In this document: positions 27,718 through 40,640 of the stretch, piece by piece
Layout: each line of letters starts with the position of its first letter
Numbering within the stretch: the stretch's first letter is position 1
Assembly: GCA_039621445.1 (NCBI GenBank)
Contig: CP154955.1
Span: 31,638,542-31,702,541, forward strand
DNA length: 64,000 nt
Direction: 5' to 3'
Source: Euglena gracilis
Lineage: Eukaryota; Euglenida; Euglenophyceae; Euglenales
The notes under the pieces: model-generated
Databases searched by the model: none
Seen by the model: the letters and a program-made list of their open reading frames with translations, nothing else
Told to the model about the DNA's origin: nothing
Position numbers and translations under genes: made by a program

Positions 27718-30513
27718 GTGTGAGCGCCGCTAAGGCCTTGCATTGCCTTTCCCTGGAATTGTGCTGTGATTTTGGTTTTAGGATTTAGCAAATGACAATT
27801 AGGAGTTGCCAATTACAATTTCACCTGTGATTTGTCTGTGTGCAGGTGGCAAACTCCATGTACTGTTTGAGCTCGTCTGGCGTTGTCTTGTGCATTGCAA
27901 ATTGAAGATTGAGATTTGGGAACATTTTACAGAAAGATTTCGAGATTTTGGAGATGTCAAGATTTCAAGATCCACCAGGTGGAAAGGCCAAGGCCACAGG
28001 CAGGGGGTATCCCCCCCTGAGAGATGCCAGATTGGGAGAAGGCAAATTTGGCAAAGGCCAGCGTCCTGTGCCGGACCCTGGGCCTTCGCAATCAGTACAT
28101 CACGTTTGTCCATTACTGGGATATTCATGCTGTTCTGGTGAGCACACTGGGTGTGATTGCAAGTGTCATCAGACGAAGGCTCTGAAGGCCATGTCTGTGA
28201 GGCGCATTGGGTGCCTGAGGCTGAGTGTTGAGGAACAGCCAGATGGCAAAACAAGATCTGTGGCAATCCAGATGGAGCCATGGATGGCTCTGGATCGTGA
28301 TGAGATTGTCTCAATTTGCAGTGCTGGAGAGCCTGGGGCTACAAACGGCATGCTGCCATCGAAATCTGCAAAGAGAAGACGACGGCGGAAGGCCTTGGCT
28401 GTGGCCAGGGCATTGCAATGTTGATCTGCAGCTCTCTGTCTGGCAGGCTGATGCCCAGTCCTGTGTGGCTGTGTGGCTCGCCTTGCCTGTGGTATTTTTT
28501 CTACCCCTGTCTCTGTGGTGGCTGTGCCTGACTTCGACATGTCCGTGGCGACCCGCCCGCTGGCTGAGTGGTGGTGATGCCCGGTTGGTGCCGTGGCTGT
28601 GATGCCCAAGTGGCTTGTGGAGATGTTTGTCAGATTTTATGTGGCCAATTCGACATGTATTTTTTCTGGCCTGCCTGCACTGTGGACCGCTTCAAGGGGG
28701 CCTTCGGGCTCTGGGACGCGGTGTACGGCGGGGCTCGTCTACCCCCCCTTCGGGAAGTCATGTCGAGCTTCCACGGTTTCCCGAAAAGAAGAGAGCGGAA
28801 ACCACGAAGTCTGGACATGGCAGCCCAAGGGGGCGGGACCGGGTTTCCACTGCACGGCCTAACGTCGCTTCTGTGTGTTTTCTCGATTTTTCGAGTCCAA
28901 AAACCCGGAAAATCTCGCCGGAGAAGGGGAGTGTGAGCGCCGCTAAGGCCTTGCATTGCCTTTCCCTGGAATTGTGCTGTGATTTTGGTTTTAGGATTTA
29001 GCAAATGACAATTAGGAGTTGCCAATTACAATTTCACCTGTGATTTGTCTGTGTGCAGGTGGCAAACTCCATGTACTGTTTGAGCTCGTCTGGCGTTGTC
29101 TTGTGCATTGCAAATTGAAGATTGAGATTTGGGAACATTTTACAGAAAGATTTCGAGATTTTGGAGATGTCAAGATTTCAAGATCCACCAGGTGGAAAGG
29201 CCAAGGCCACAGGCAGGGGGTATCCCCCCCTGAGAGATGCCAGATTGGGAGAAGGCAAATCTGGCAAAGGCCAGCGTCCTGTGCCGGACCCTGGGCCTTC
29301 ACAAACAGTACATCACGTTTGTCCATTACTGGGATATTCATGCTGTTCTGGTGAGTACACTGGGTGTGATTGCAAGTGTCATCAGACGAAGCCTCTGAAG
29401 GCCATGTCTGTGAGGCGCATTGGGTGCCTGAGGCTGAGTGTTGAGGAACAGCCAGATGGCAAAACAAGATCTGTGGCAATCCAGATGGAGCCATGGATGG
29501 CTCTGGATCGTGATGAGATTGTCTCAATTTGCAGTGCTGGAGAGCCTGGGGCTACATACGGCATGTTGCCATCGAAATCTGCAAAGAGAAGACGACGGCG
29601 GAAGGCCTTGGCTGTGGCCAGGGCATTGCAATGTTGATCTGCAGCTCTCTGTCTGGCAGGCTGATGCCCAGTCCTGTGTGGCTGTGTGGCTCGCCTTGCC
29701 TGTGGTATTTTTTCTACCCCTGTCTCTGTGGTGGCTGTGCCTGACTTCGACATGTCCGTGGCGACCCGCCCGCTGGCTGAGTGGTGGTGATGCCCGGTTG
29801 GTGCCGTGGCTGTGATGCCCAGGTGGCTTGTGGAGATGTTTGTCAGATTTTATGTGGCCAATTCGACATGTATTTTTTCTGGCCTGCCTGCACTGTGGAC
29901 CGCTTCAAGGGGGCCTTCGGGCTCTGGGACGCGGTGTACGGCGGGGCTCGTCTACCCCCCCTTCGGGAAGTCATGTCGAGCTTCCACAGTTTCCCGAAAA
30001 GAAGAGAGCGGAAACCACGAAGTCTGGACATGGCAGCCCAAGGGGGCGGGACCGGGTTTCCACTGCACGGCCTAACGTCGCTTCTGTGTGTTTTCTCGAT
30101 TTTTCGAGTCCAAAAACCCGGAAAATCTCGCCGGAGAAGGGGAGTGTGAGCGCCGCTAAGGCCTTGCATTGCCTTTCCCTGGAATTGTGCTGTGATTTTG
30201 GTTTTAGGATTTAGCAAATGACAATTAGGAGTTGCCAATTACAATTTCACCTGTGATTTGTCTGTGTGCAGGTGGCAAACTCCATGTACTGTTTGAGCTC
30301 GTCTGGCGTTGTCTTGTGCATTGCAAATTGAAGTTTGAGATTTGGGAACATTTTACAGAAAGATTTCGAGATTTTGGAGATGTCAAGATTTCAAGATCCA
30401 CCAGGTGGAAAGGCCAAGGCCACAGGCAGGGGGTATCCCCCCCTGAGAGATGCCAGATTGGGAGAAGGCAAATCTGGCAAAGTCCAGCGTCCTGTGCCGG
30501 ACCCTGGGCCTTC
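27718..30513. repeat. 1,213-bp tandem repeat, 2.3 copies
   Basis: Units start at 27718, 28931 and 30144 (GTGTGAGCGCCGCTAAGGCC); the third stops at 30513. Copies 1 and 2 differ at only about ten positions I can see. The unit has frames on both strands ending in KSAKRRRRRKALAVARALQC on +, but nothing recognisable. Confidence 0.95.
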
Positions 30514-30732
30514 AAGGGTCGGGTGAAAATTGTTATCGCGCCAACTGTTCCATGACCCTTTGCTTACTTTGCTCAACATTCCAAGCAACAATTTGGCGCG
30601 GGGAGTGGGGGACCCGAAAATTTTCTGGGTACCGACCAAAAAGACCTATGGGCAGGGAGGGCAGGGGTGATCAGTTCCTACCTCCATCTGTTCATCAGCC
30701 CAGAGGTCCGTGCCCTCAGACCTCGGGCTCCC

Positions 30733-33700
30733 CTACTCCATATCGGAGTCGGCCTTTTGGCCTACGGTGGACCTCCTAGAATAATTTGCCCGTATCGCGA
30801 GAATCGCATTCATGTCTTCCGCCAGCTCATCCTCGGTGCTCTCATCCCCCTCCCTGCCCGAAGCCAGGTCTTTTTCCCGGTTACAGGATATTTTGAAACC
30901 AACCCGCTGCCTATTGGCAGAACCGCGATTGGAAGCGCGACGACCATGGCTAGGGCGGGAAGAACTGGAATGGGGGCACCTGGATGAATGGTGATCTTTA
31001 GACCCACAAAGGGAACAACGGTTTCGCGAATGCGATTGCCTTTTGGCATCATAGCGACGCGGGGAGCGGGAATCCGCTCGACCGCGATCGGATCGAGAAG
31101 AGGATGATCCACTTCGCGACCGAGATCGCGAAGAATCGTGATTCGCATCCCGATTGCGGGTAGGGGGGCGGGGGGACCGACCACGCGGTATGAAACCACG
31201 TCCGCTATTGCGATGGGGTGAACGGGAACGCGGTCTACCAGTTTTCTGAGATGTCTCTTTTCTGGGAATTCACTTGGATTTTCTGGCTTCAGCCCTTCAA
31301 AATACCACTTCTTTTGTAACCTTCCGCCGGAACTTCCACCAGTAAAACCCAAAGCAAGGCATCAAAACAAAGTCTTCCAAGACGCTTTGAACAAGGTATT
31401 CAGCTTATTGCCACCTACAAAGTGAAAGGGCAATTTTTTCTGTGAATTAGGCTTTGCTCTTCCTAATTTTTGCTGGTGCCAGCCGCCCTCCCACACACCC
31501 CTCCCAGGCCAATGCCGACAACCCACGAAGTTGGGCGGCTGGCATTGATCTGGGGATTTTGGTCTGGGGGTGGTTTTTTTTTAGGGGGGGGGTGGCGCTG
31601 TCGAGGGTGTAATGTACAACAAAACCGATTAAAGCGTAAAGCAGCTGCTGCCAGCAATCCCAGCCAATACAACACAATCCTCCATGACCCCCCCTTGCCC
31701 ACTCCTGGGCCCATTTGGGACGCCATCTGAGGAACCTGTGGTTTCCCCCCAGAAACCACAAGTTATCCCAGAAGGCCCCCCAGAAGCCCAGGCTGGCTCG
31801 GGTTGCCAAATGTGAATGCCAGGGCATGGCCCCCTTGAAGCGGCACCCACAAAGTGGCAGGGCCAGGAACCAACAATTTTCAAAAATCCAAAATTGACAT
31901 TGAAATTCTGACAATTGATTCTGCAAATCTTTTTTTGACATTGACATGTTGAACTTTCTTCTGCCCAAAATTGTGTGCATTGATCCGAGCCGAATCAGGT
32001 ACCATTGACTGCCCAAAGGATTTACAACACAAATGGACAATTGAAACTGAGTTGCACAGTGTGTGGTGTGGCATAAGGGGCTGCTGGGCCCAAAAATGCT
32101 AAAGCATTTGCCTCCCAACCCATCACAGCAGTACAGAACTTTGGGACTGGAAATGACATGTGCATTTTGCCTGGTGTGTCCTGGGGCTGCTGGGCCCAAA
32201 TTTGCTTTTGGAAAGTGCCTCCCAACCCATAAATGGTGTGGCAAAAGGGGCTACGTGGCCCGAACTTTCCAGCAACGGACTCCCAACCCAAACAAAAGCA
32301 CAAACTGCAGAAAACTGTCACAGAATCTGTTCCAAATGTTTTCAACCATCCAACACCCAGCTGCAAATTACAATCTGCAGCATGAGCAGGGTGTCCATCA
32401 GCAGTACATACCACAGCTTACTGCAGGTTCTGGAGGTTGTTGATCTCCTCCTCCTCCTTGGCTTCCTCCTCCTGCTGCTGGCAGCCCCAGCTGCATTTCA
32501 CTTCTAAATGTCTTTCTTCGATGGTTCTTTCACTGATACTTGAACAACATGCCCTGGCAAACCAGAATACCTTGAGTTTTCTGAGATGTCTCTTTTCTGG
32601 GAATTCACTTGGATTTTCTGGCTTCAGCCCTTCAAAATACCACTTCTTTTGTAACCTTCCGCCGGAACTTCCACCAGTAAAACCCAAAGCAAGGCATCAA
32701 AACAAAGTCTTCCAAGACGCTTTGAACAAGGTATTCAGCTTATTGCCACCTACAAAGTGAAAGGGCAATTTTTTTTCTTCTTCCAGAATCATCACCCGAT
32801 CGGTATTCCGACAGCTGCGAATGCGCAAACCGTGAAGAACGCGAACTCCAGGAAGAAACGGATCCTCGGGGGCTCTTACTGCTCTTCCGCGCTTGAGGAT
32901 TCGAACACTCCCGAGACATATGTCCCGGTTGATTACAAAAAAAGCACACTTTGTTCGAAACTTTGTCAGAAGAGCGTGAATAGCGTGGTTTGGATTCCCA
33001 TGTCGGGGATTTGGGGTTTGAGCGCGGATAGCGCGTTTGGAATCGCTCGATGGTGATTTGGTGAATTTCTGGAGGTAGTCCTTTGGACTGCATGGACTTA
33101 GCCGGTGTTTACACCCGCGGTATGGTGGTGGTGATATGCCGATTCAATCTGTCACAGAAGTTGTGATAACTTCATATGTTTGGAAACATAGTTCCATCTC
33201 TCATCGAGAGTCAAAATGTGTCCCGCGAGTTCCTCGCGGTGAATAGTCTTGATGAGTTTGGGGATATAGCGCAGTAATAACGCATCAAATTGTTCTTTTA
33301 TTTGCTTTCCCCCTAACTCATCAACTTCGGCTGCCAATGCAAGCCACTTGGAGTACCACAAGTATAACGACTTCCATTTGCGGTCCGAGGGGGGTAAATT
33401 GCCGCCATTTGTTTTCCAGACTAATTCTGGAACCCAAACTGGAGCATGATGAAGCATATTGCTCAACCAATTCCTCAAAAGAAATGCGCCTGCAAATGAC
33501 TAATTGTCTGGCGCGTTCTTTTTCTTCCCTTGGGAGGAAATAAATAAATTCCAACTTGATTACCTCCGGGTTGTCGTCTTGTGGGTCCCTTCAAATCCCA
33601 ATAATATTCCCAGTCGCGGAAAAATTGTTTCCATGTGGTGGGGTCACCGTCCCATTGGGGCTTCACCTTGTTCGCTATCGCGATGGTGCCCTTGAAATCT

Positions 33701-36419
33701 TTCTGAGAAACCCGTGGCCCTTCGGTGGTATTCCAGGGTTGTGGGCCCTGGCGCGAAACTGCACCATGTGCGGGTACTCTGGTGGTTGCAACAAGGGTAT
33801 TGTTCGGATAATTTGGCGAATGCGCATGGAACATACAACTTAGTGTACCATAGGTACCATACAAATTCGGGGAATCGCGATTGCGCGAATGGTGATGCGG
33901 TTGCGCATGTGGGGGTGAGGTATCACATGGTTGCACCATTGGTGCTACTAAGCGAATTTGGGAGGTATGACCAATACCCGGTGTGGGGGTGCGGATCATA
34001 CCGCGAATTATTTCGGATTCCCGAATCTCTTGATTTAAGAGGGCGGTGGGTCTGGTTTTCGCTTGAAAACCCGACTCATCATCCGAAAACTCGTCCATTG
34101 GGACTGGTAATGCTAATGGGGGGACCACTGCATGAGCGGAAACGCGATTTGGTGGCAATGTGTCTGTGAAATGGGGAATGGTGCGCGAATAGCGCTTTTT
34201 GAGCTGGAAGATGCGGCAAGTGTGCCAACCATACCCGACTGTGGGTTTTGGTGATGGAACGCAATTGTGCGTGAATTTGGTCCAAATTTGTTGCAAAATC
34301 ATGCACACTTTGCTCCAAATGGTCAAAAACCTGCCAGTTGTCGATTATCCGGCCCACATCCTCCTGCAAACGCTTAATCCGCCTACGGTATGAGGGTAAC
34401 TCATCAAAAAGCGGAAATTTTTGAAAATCGACTGGAAATCTTGCGAAATGGCACCAAAACCAGTGTCCAATTCCTGTACTCGTACCACTAAAGACCGCAT
34501 CGCACTGGAAGTGGCCTCCAACTGTGGAGATGGCTTGGTGGGTTGGTCCGAAGGCGGATCTTTGACCTTTTCCGCCATTGGCTGTTCCTTCAACACTGAA
34601 ACTTGCGCGGATAATGTCATTTGGCAGTTTTGTTACATCCTGCTTCACCGTTTTCTCAGTGTTCGTGAGACTATCACAAAATCCTTGCACGATTTGGTGA
34701 TTTTCCGCGCGCATTTCAGCACAAATCTGGTCCAAGTGTGTGTTTGGGAGTGTGGGGGTAGGTTTTGGTAACGGCAATGTGCCTTGAGGTGGTGATTGCA
34801 CCTGAAGCATGTTTGTGCTCTGTTCTTGCATGCGTTTGTGCAAATCTGTTATCGCGGTTTGAATTCCGGTAACATCCGGGATCCTACCAGCTACTTCCGC
34901 ATAGCGGTTGTGCAACTTGGCCAATGAGGTTTCAATGTTACCAACATCCTGTTGTAACTGTTTGTGCAAATCGGCCATGGCGGCCTTGAGTCCGCTAATA
35001 TCTGGTGTTGGTGCACGGGTTGACGCATTGCGGTTCTGCAAATCCGCGATTGCGGTCCCAAGTTCCATTGTGTCGTTTTGCCACTGTTATTGCAAATTGT
35101 CACTCCTACTCGCGATTTTCGCGATTTGCGTTTGAAAACTCGCAATTTCAGCAGGAATTTTGCCACAATGGCAAGATTTCTGCTCCAATCAAGAAAGTTT
35201 TTCCTCCAATTGTTGCACATACGTGCGGGGGGCAAAACTTTCATGGGCTTGGGCAGAAACTTGGGCTAAATTCGCGGAATCACCGCTCAACTGGAAAATG
35301 CGCTGTTGCGCTTCCTGAAATGTGGTTGCAAGTGTGGAGAATTGCTCCAATGTGATAAATTGTCCCATATCGGGATTTTTGTTGCGGGTTCGTGCAACTT
35401 TTGCTGCAAATGTGGAAAAATTGCCATAATTGTCTCCAATTGATGGGATAAAGCTTGCAAACTATTTTGCATGTTAGAGAAAATCGCATCATTGCGGGAT
35501 TGTGTTTCACACATGGCTTCACTCACTATTTGGAAGTGTTGTGGCAAATGTGCCTGCAAATGTGTGTCCAAACCTTGACGCAAAGTTGCTAGGTGCACAT
35601 TGGTGGATTGAAAATTTGTTTGGCAATATTCACCGACATCACGCACATAACTCCAAAGGTAATCCAGCTTGTGTTCTACAACCTTTTGGTTGTTCACATC
35701 AAAATCCAAAGCCTTGTTAAGTGTCATAGCGCAATCCGCTACACAAGTGTGGACATGGGAGATTTGCCGCAATAGCGGGTGGTCCACTGGAAGATTTGCG
35801 AATATGCGCTGAATCGCGGTAATGAGATGAGGGGAAATATTTCCCAACTCTTCCACATCACTGCTCATAGACTCTGTGGGACTTGTATAAGCGGGAACTG
35901 TCAAACGCATCTCCGGGTGCCATGGCAATGCCGGAAAAGAACCCGTATCGGGTGGTGCGGGTAATTGTCCAATCGGAATTGTGGGGGGAAGCATAGGGGG
36001 GGGGGGCTGAAAGAAACATGGTGTTTCTAAACCACCCTCAACAAAAAAGTTGCCGTGGCGTATCCGCGTCAGATTCAAATGTGCCTATCGGCACCAGAGC
36101 GAGGTCTCGCCGGGGGGAATGGGTGTTAGCCGAACGGCTTTTCAACAGAAGGGGTTGTGCCTGTTGGGCATGGGGTTGCTCTATAGAGCTTGACAACGAT
36201 AGGTGTTGGGGTGCCCATCGTGCAGGAGGGGGATTACTCGACATACACCGATAGGTGTGACACACGCGGGGAAGGAAGATTACCTGCAAAATGAGTCAAT
36301 GCTTGAATACCCCTATGGGGTTGAGAATGCTCATTAGAGCTAGCCAATGATGCCGCAGGTTCAAGTCCTCGAAGTGAACCAATCAATGCAGCGCAGTCAA
36401 TGGGAGTTATGCTCTGCAT
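30733..36419 (-). pseudogene. Gag of LTR element A, broken
   Basis: Minus-strand start MQSITPIDCAALIGSLR at 36419 parallels the start of gag B. Then come a coiled-coil region (DLHKQLQQDVGNIETSLAKL), the core KPQWDGDPTTWKQFFRDWEY near 33,640, a zinc knuckle CFFCNQPGHMSREC near 32,930, an Arg/Ser tail, a second knuckle CSLCGSKDHHSSRC near 30,990, and the end SDME at a TAG (30733-30735). Gag packages the element RNA in virus-like particles. Several frame changes and the 31240-32774 insertion, which falls between the two knuckles, break it. Confidence 0.75.
31240..32774. mobile_element. 1.5 kb insert with identical 200-bp terminal direct repeats
   Basis: Repeats 31240-31439 and 32575-32774 (offset exactly 1,335) look identical, with TGAGATGTCTC near the start and GTGAAAGGGCA near the end, which allows TG..CA LTR-like borders. 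The insert splits gag A, whose frame resumes on the other side. The internal part (about 31,478-32,330) is related to 63,080-63,915. There is no coding frame of note, so it is a TRIM-like (miniature terminal-repeat retrotransposon) candidate. I could not fix a target duplication. Confidence 0.7.
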
Positions 36420-36660
36420 TTTTTAAGCAAAACACAAAAACCGAGTGAAACTTGTGGTAAAAAATGCAAAAACAAGTACAAAAAGAGGGGATAGTATAAA
36501 AAGTAAGCAGAGACCCGAACTTTGAGGTTTGAAGCAGCGTACACTGCGAACCGTCAGATGGTCCGTGCGTACGGCTTTGGCCGGAAACGGCTTGTAGTGC
36601 CTGTGGTCGCCTATAGGCGGGGCACCACACGACCGTTTGCGGTCAAAAGGATCGAAAACC

Positions 36661-36673
36661 TAAACTGCTACCA
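36661..36673 (-). promoter_or_regulatory. Primer-binding site of element A
   Basis: TGGTAGCAG on the minus strand, two bases after the LTR end, is complementary to the 3' end of eukaryotic initiator tRNA-Met (CTGCTACCA). Confidence 0.7.
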
Positions 36674-36675
36674 AG

Positions 36676-37122
36676 TGTACGTCCAACCATTTTCGTCGCT
36701 TTCAGCCTTTGGTGTGCAAGGTGAAAAGTTGGAGTAACAAAAGGAAGAAATAGTAATAATAATATAAAAGTTGAAAGCCCTTTTCCCCAATTAAGAGGCA
36801 GAGCACAAAGCAGGTGGAGAAGCCCCATGGGGTACACAAAGAAATGCCCAGTGACTTGGCTGTCCGTTTCGGACTTCAAATGAAAAAAACAAATCAAACT
36901 TGGAAATCAAGTCTTGAATGAAATACCAAAATGGAATACAAATAAAATACCGTCTGTGGAGAGGAGAACCAGGATAAGGTTTAGGTATTCCTAATTCAGG
37001 CCGTTGGCCACCTTCAGGAATACCACCTAGCACAGTACTGTGTATGGGGTTCAGAGCTATATCTGGCCGTAGGCTTATACCTACATACACAGTACCATGG
37101 CCTTACGGCTGCCTGGTACACA
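36676..37122 (-). repeat. LTR-A, 5' LTR of element A (447 bp)
   Basis: On the minus strand it begins TGTGTACCAGGCAGCC and ends ACGTACA next to the primer-binding site. Both termini resemble LTR-B (TGTGTACCAGGCAGCC...GGACGTACA), so A and B are related families. It is inserted in sequence that continues at 50,097 onward. Confidence 0.75.
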
Positions 37123-37485
37123 CCATGCTGCATCCGCAAATCCTCGTCCTCCAGCTCCTCCTTGAACTTGAGCATTTGCTCAAAGTCCGAGGGGGCTTCT
37201 GCTGGTTGCTCCTCTTTCGCCTCCATTCACCTTTCATTACCCTCACCTTTACCTTCACCCTTACCTTCAGCCCTGCCTTTACCGACCGCGCCTTTGCCTT
37301 CTCACTTGCCTTTGCCCTCAGCCTTGCCCGTGTCCTTTCCTGTCTGGCGAATACCAGAGGGTCGGGCGCTCGATGCAGCAGGGGTTGGTTCAGTTCCTTG
37401 CCATTCCATCTCTGGGGAAGGACCTTGCCGTTCCGCTGCACGTCGCGGTGATGGCGTGGCTGGGGGTTGGCTAGGACCCTGGCGT
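36906..37485. repeat. 580-bp duplicated segment, left copy
   Basis: Nearly identical (one substitution noticed) and equal in length to 49874-50453. It comprises part of LTR-A plus adjoining coding-like sequence, and lies immediately outside element B, separated from it by a short GTACTAGT triplication (37,486-37,510). Confidence 0.95.
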
Positions 37486-37510
37486 ACGTACTAGTGTACT
37501 AGTGTACTAG

Positions 37511-37996
37511 TGTACGTCCCGCCCTTTCTCTTTCGCTTTTCCCCTTTTCCCAGAAAAGGCGCGGGAGTAACAAAATAAAATTTATAAACCCTTTGACCCC
37601 TTTATGCAGAGCACAAGGCAAAGGGAGAGGAGATTTTGTTTTGGGACCCGAGTCCCTTTTCTGTTGTTCTTGTTGACCTCTTCGGGTCTTGATAAACAGA
37701 ACAAAAATAATTGTAAAGATTGTAATTGTAAGATAAAATAATTGTAAGATTGTAAAATTGTAAATAATTGTCTTCGCCCCTCAAAGGAAAACCTACTTAC
37801 AAAACCAACCCAATAAGACCTTAAGCTAAGTAGGAACCAAGTGTTTCTTATTCTGCAAAGGAATTCCCTAACTGGGACGTCATCACCAGTCAGTGCAGAA
37901 TCACATAGCACTGTGTGCAGCTGGCCAAAGGCCAGTTAACAGGCATTCGCCCTTTGTAGCACACAATGTCATGGCATCATGGCTGCCTGGTACACA
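37511..37996 (-). repeat. 3' LTR of element B (486 bp)
   Basis: Minus strand TGTGTACCAGGCAGCC...GGGACGTACA. It matches 49433-49873 and is preceded directly by a purine tract. Confidence 0.85.
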
Positions 37997-38006
37997 TCCC
38001 CCTCCC
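37997..38006 (-). promoter_or_regulatory. Polypurine tract of element B
   Basis: GGGAGGGGGA on the minus strand abuts the 3' LTR start, the usual plus-strand primer position. Confidence 0.75.
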
Positions 38007-38599
38007 AGGGCTATGCCCGATTTCCCTCCTGGACCAGGCCAGTCGGGATGCCAGGCACAGTCCTGTGTGGGATGGGCACCAGGAACCATGTTTGGTTCCA
38101 ACTTACCTTAGGGTATAAATATGTCACCCAAAACCCGAAAACGCGCAAAAGAGGTTACCGCTTAGGCGGCTACCTACTTTTTTTGCGTTAAAGGGTTGAG
38201 GACAAGTATAAGCCCAAGGAAAATGGGGCTGGAAGGTTTTCCATTCTAGAAACCCATCCTCCCTGTTTGGGTGTGCCAAAGGCACTTGGGGTGGTATATT
38301 CCAGAACTCAGAAAAGAATTCTGGGGTGGGTGTGGAAGGGGGGGCACCTGGCCAGTCAGACCTGACCAGGGAGAGAAGAACTACTTTACAGAACCAACTG
38401 CCGGAGCCAGCTTTTGCCCAGGGGGGGAAAGGGAGAGGAGTGGGGGGCTGGTCTTAGGACCGTGAAAAGGAATTTTTGCTGGCGGGCAGCCTTATGGGCC
38501 TTAGGGCCGAAAAGAAGTTGACTACTTATTACGGCGTGCGCGCTGCACGCTGTGCGTAGTCTTACTAGCGCCGTGGCGCTTTTGTGGTTCTTCGCTCTG

Positions 38600-38830
38600 C
38601 ACCAAGACGATGAATAGCGCCGAAGCGCTTTTGGGACTTCGCCCTTTCAGGGGGGGGGGCTTTCAGCCGAAGCTGATTTTGGGACTTCGCCCTTTCAGGG
38701 GGGGGGTTTCAGCCGAAGCTGATTGTGGGACTTCGCCCTCTCCGGGGGGGGGGGTGCTTTCAGCCGAAGCTGATTGTGGGACTTCGCCCTTCCGGGGGGG
38801 GGGGTTCAGCCAATTGTGTGCAAAGCGTTC
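38600..38830. repeat. TTCGCCCTTTCAGGGGGGGG tandem array
   Basis: Four to five units of about 50 bp containing GCCGAAGCTGATTGTGGGAC with variable G-runs. Confidence 0.85.
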
Positions 38831-39354
38831 TGTTTTCAGCCGAGGCTGACTTTTTGTGTAAAGAAAACGGAAACCGTTTTCTGGTTTGGTTGTAGTTGTG
38901 ACTAAAAAAAATCGAAAAAATTCGAAATTTTAGGAAAAAGACTTTTTTTTAAAAAAAAATTTTTTTTTGATCCGAAGACGATTGTAACGGTTGATTGTGA
39001 TGTCTGAAGATGATTTATTTGTAACACATTGTATGAGTTTTTAAACCATAAGGATTTGGTGCATATCCATGCTTTGTACGCTTTGAGCCTGTCGGCCCTT
39101 ATCACGGGGGGGGCAGGCAAAATGCTGTCCACAGCATTTTTTAAACAATATTTGTAAACAACATTGGACAATTCGCAACGCAAAGCAATGTTGTATGTTA
39201 CAGCAGTGAAGTGAGGCATAAGCCTCCACAGAAGTAAATTATAAAGAATAAACCTCGCTCATCGAAACGAGTATTGTAAGTACTTGTCCACGGCTGTCCT
39301 GCAGAGTAAGCAACAGGCAAGGATCAGCCTTTTTGTAAAAAAAATAATGTGAGT

Positions 39355-39840
39355 TCGGGGGGGGGCTGTGACTTCGCACTGCCAACGGGGGGGGGGGGGC
39401 GGGGGCTTCCCACAGTCGGGGGGGGGGGGGGGGGGGGGTTGTGACTTCGCACATTCGGTGGGCTGTGACTTCGCACATTCGGTGGGGGGGGGGGCTGTGG
39501 CTTCGTAAATTCGGTGGGGGGCTGTGGCTTCGCACATTCGGGGGGGGGGCTGTGTCTTCGCACATTGGGGGGCGGGGGGGTTGTGGCTTCGCACATTCGG
39601 TGGGTGGGGGGGGGGGCTGTGGCTTCGCACATTCGGGGGTGGGGGGGTTGTGGCTTCGCACATTCGGGGGGGGGGGGGGCTGTGGCTTCGCACATTCGGT
39701 GGGGGGGGCTGTGACTTCGCACTTTCAGAGGGTGTGTGGTGACTTCGCACCGCACTGCCGATGGGGGCTGGTGACTTCGCACCGCACTGCCGGGGGGGGG
39801 GCTGGTGACTTCGCACCGCACTGCCGGGGGGGGGGGCTGG
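39355..39840. repeat. GTGACTTCGCACATTCGG + G-run array
   Basis: About twelve units of 30-45 bp, each with a run of 6-20 G on the + strand (C on the element's sense strand). Confidence 0.9.
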
Positions 39841-40212
39841 TAAAAAAAATTTGCACCGTTGTCACTTGTAGTGGAATGATGTTGAAGAAAGTCAAAAAAA
39901 AATTTTTTGTTTGTGTAAAAGAAAACTTGCATTCGCAAAGAAAAGCTGCCTTTCTGGCAATTATGGCTGTCCAGCCTCGAACGCAAACAAACAGCACACC
40001 TAGAGACAGTATGCGTTCAGATTTCACGTGCACCAATGGCTGTTCAGCCTCCAAGCAAACCGCACACCTGGAAACAGTACGGGTGCAGATTTCACTGCCC
40101 TTCATTATACTGTGGTGTGTTTCTGTGTGGTGTGGTTCGATGTGGCTGTCTGCCGCTGCTGCTGCTGCCGCCTGCTGCGTCTGCCTTCCTGCTGCGGCTG
40201 TCTTTCTGCTGC

Positions 40213-40640
<428 letters not shown>

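Noticed and set aside
27806-28609. Genes within the 1,213-bp tandem unit
   Set aside because: Frames overlap on both strands, no domain is recognised, and copy differences do not favour any frame clearly.
36522-36640. Independent small gene upstream of gag A
   Set aside because: It lies in the leader between the primer-binding site and the gag start of element A; no coding signal beyond chance.
39239-39986. Pro-rich proteins on the minus strand at the G-rich array
   Set aside because: Frames are produced by C-runs and vary with homopolymer length; no non-repeat sequence supports them.
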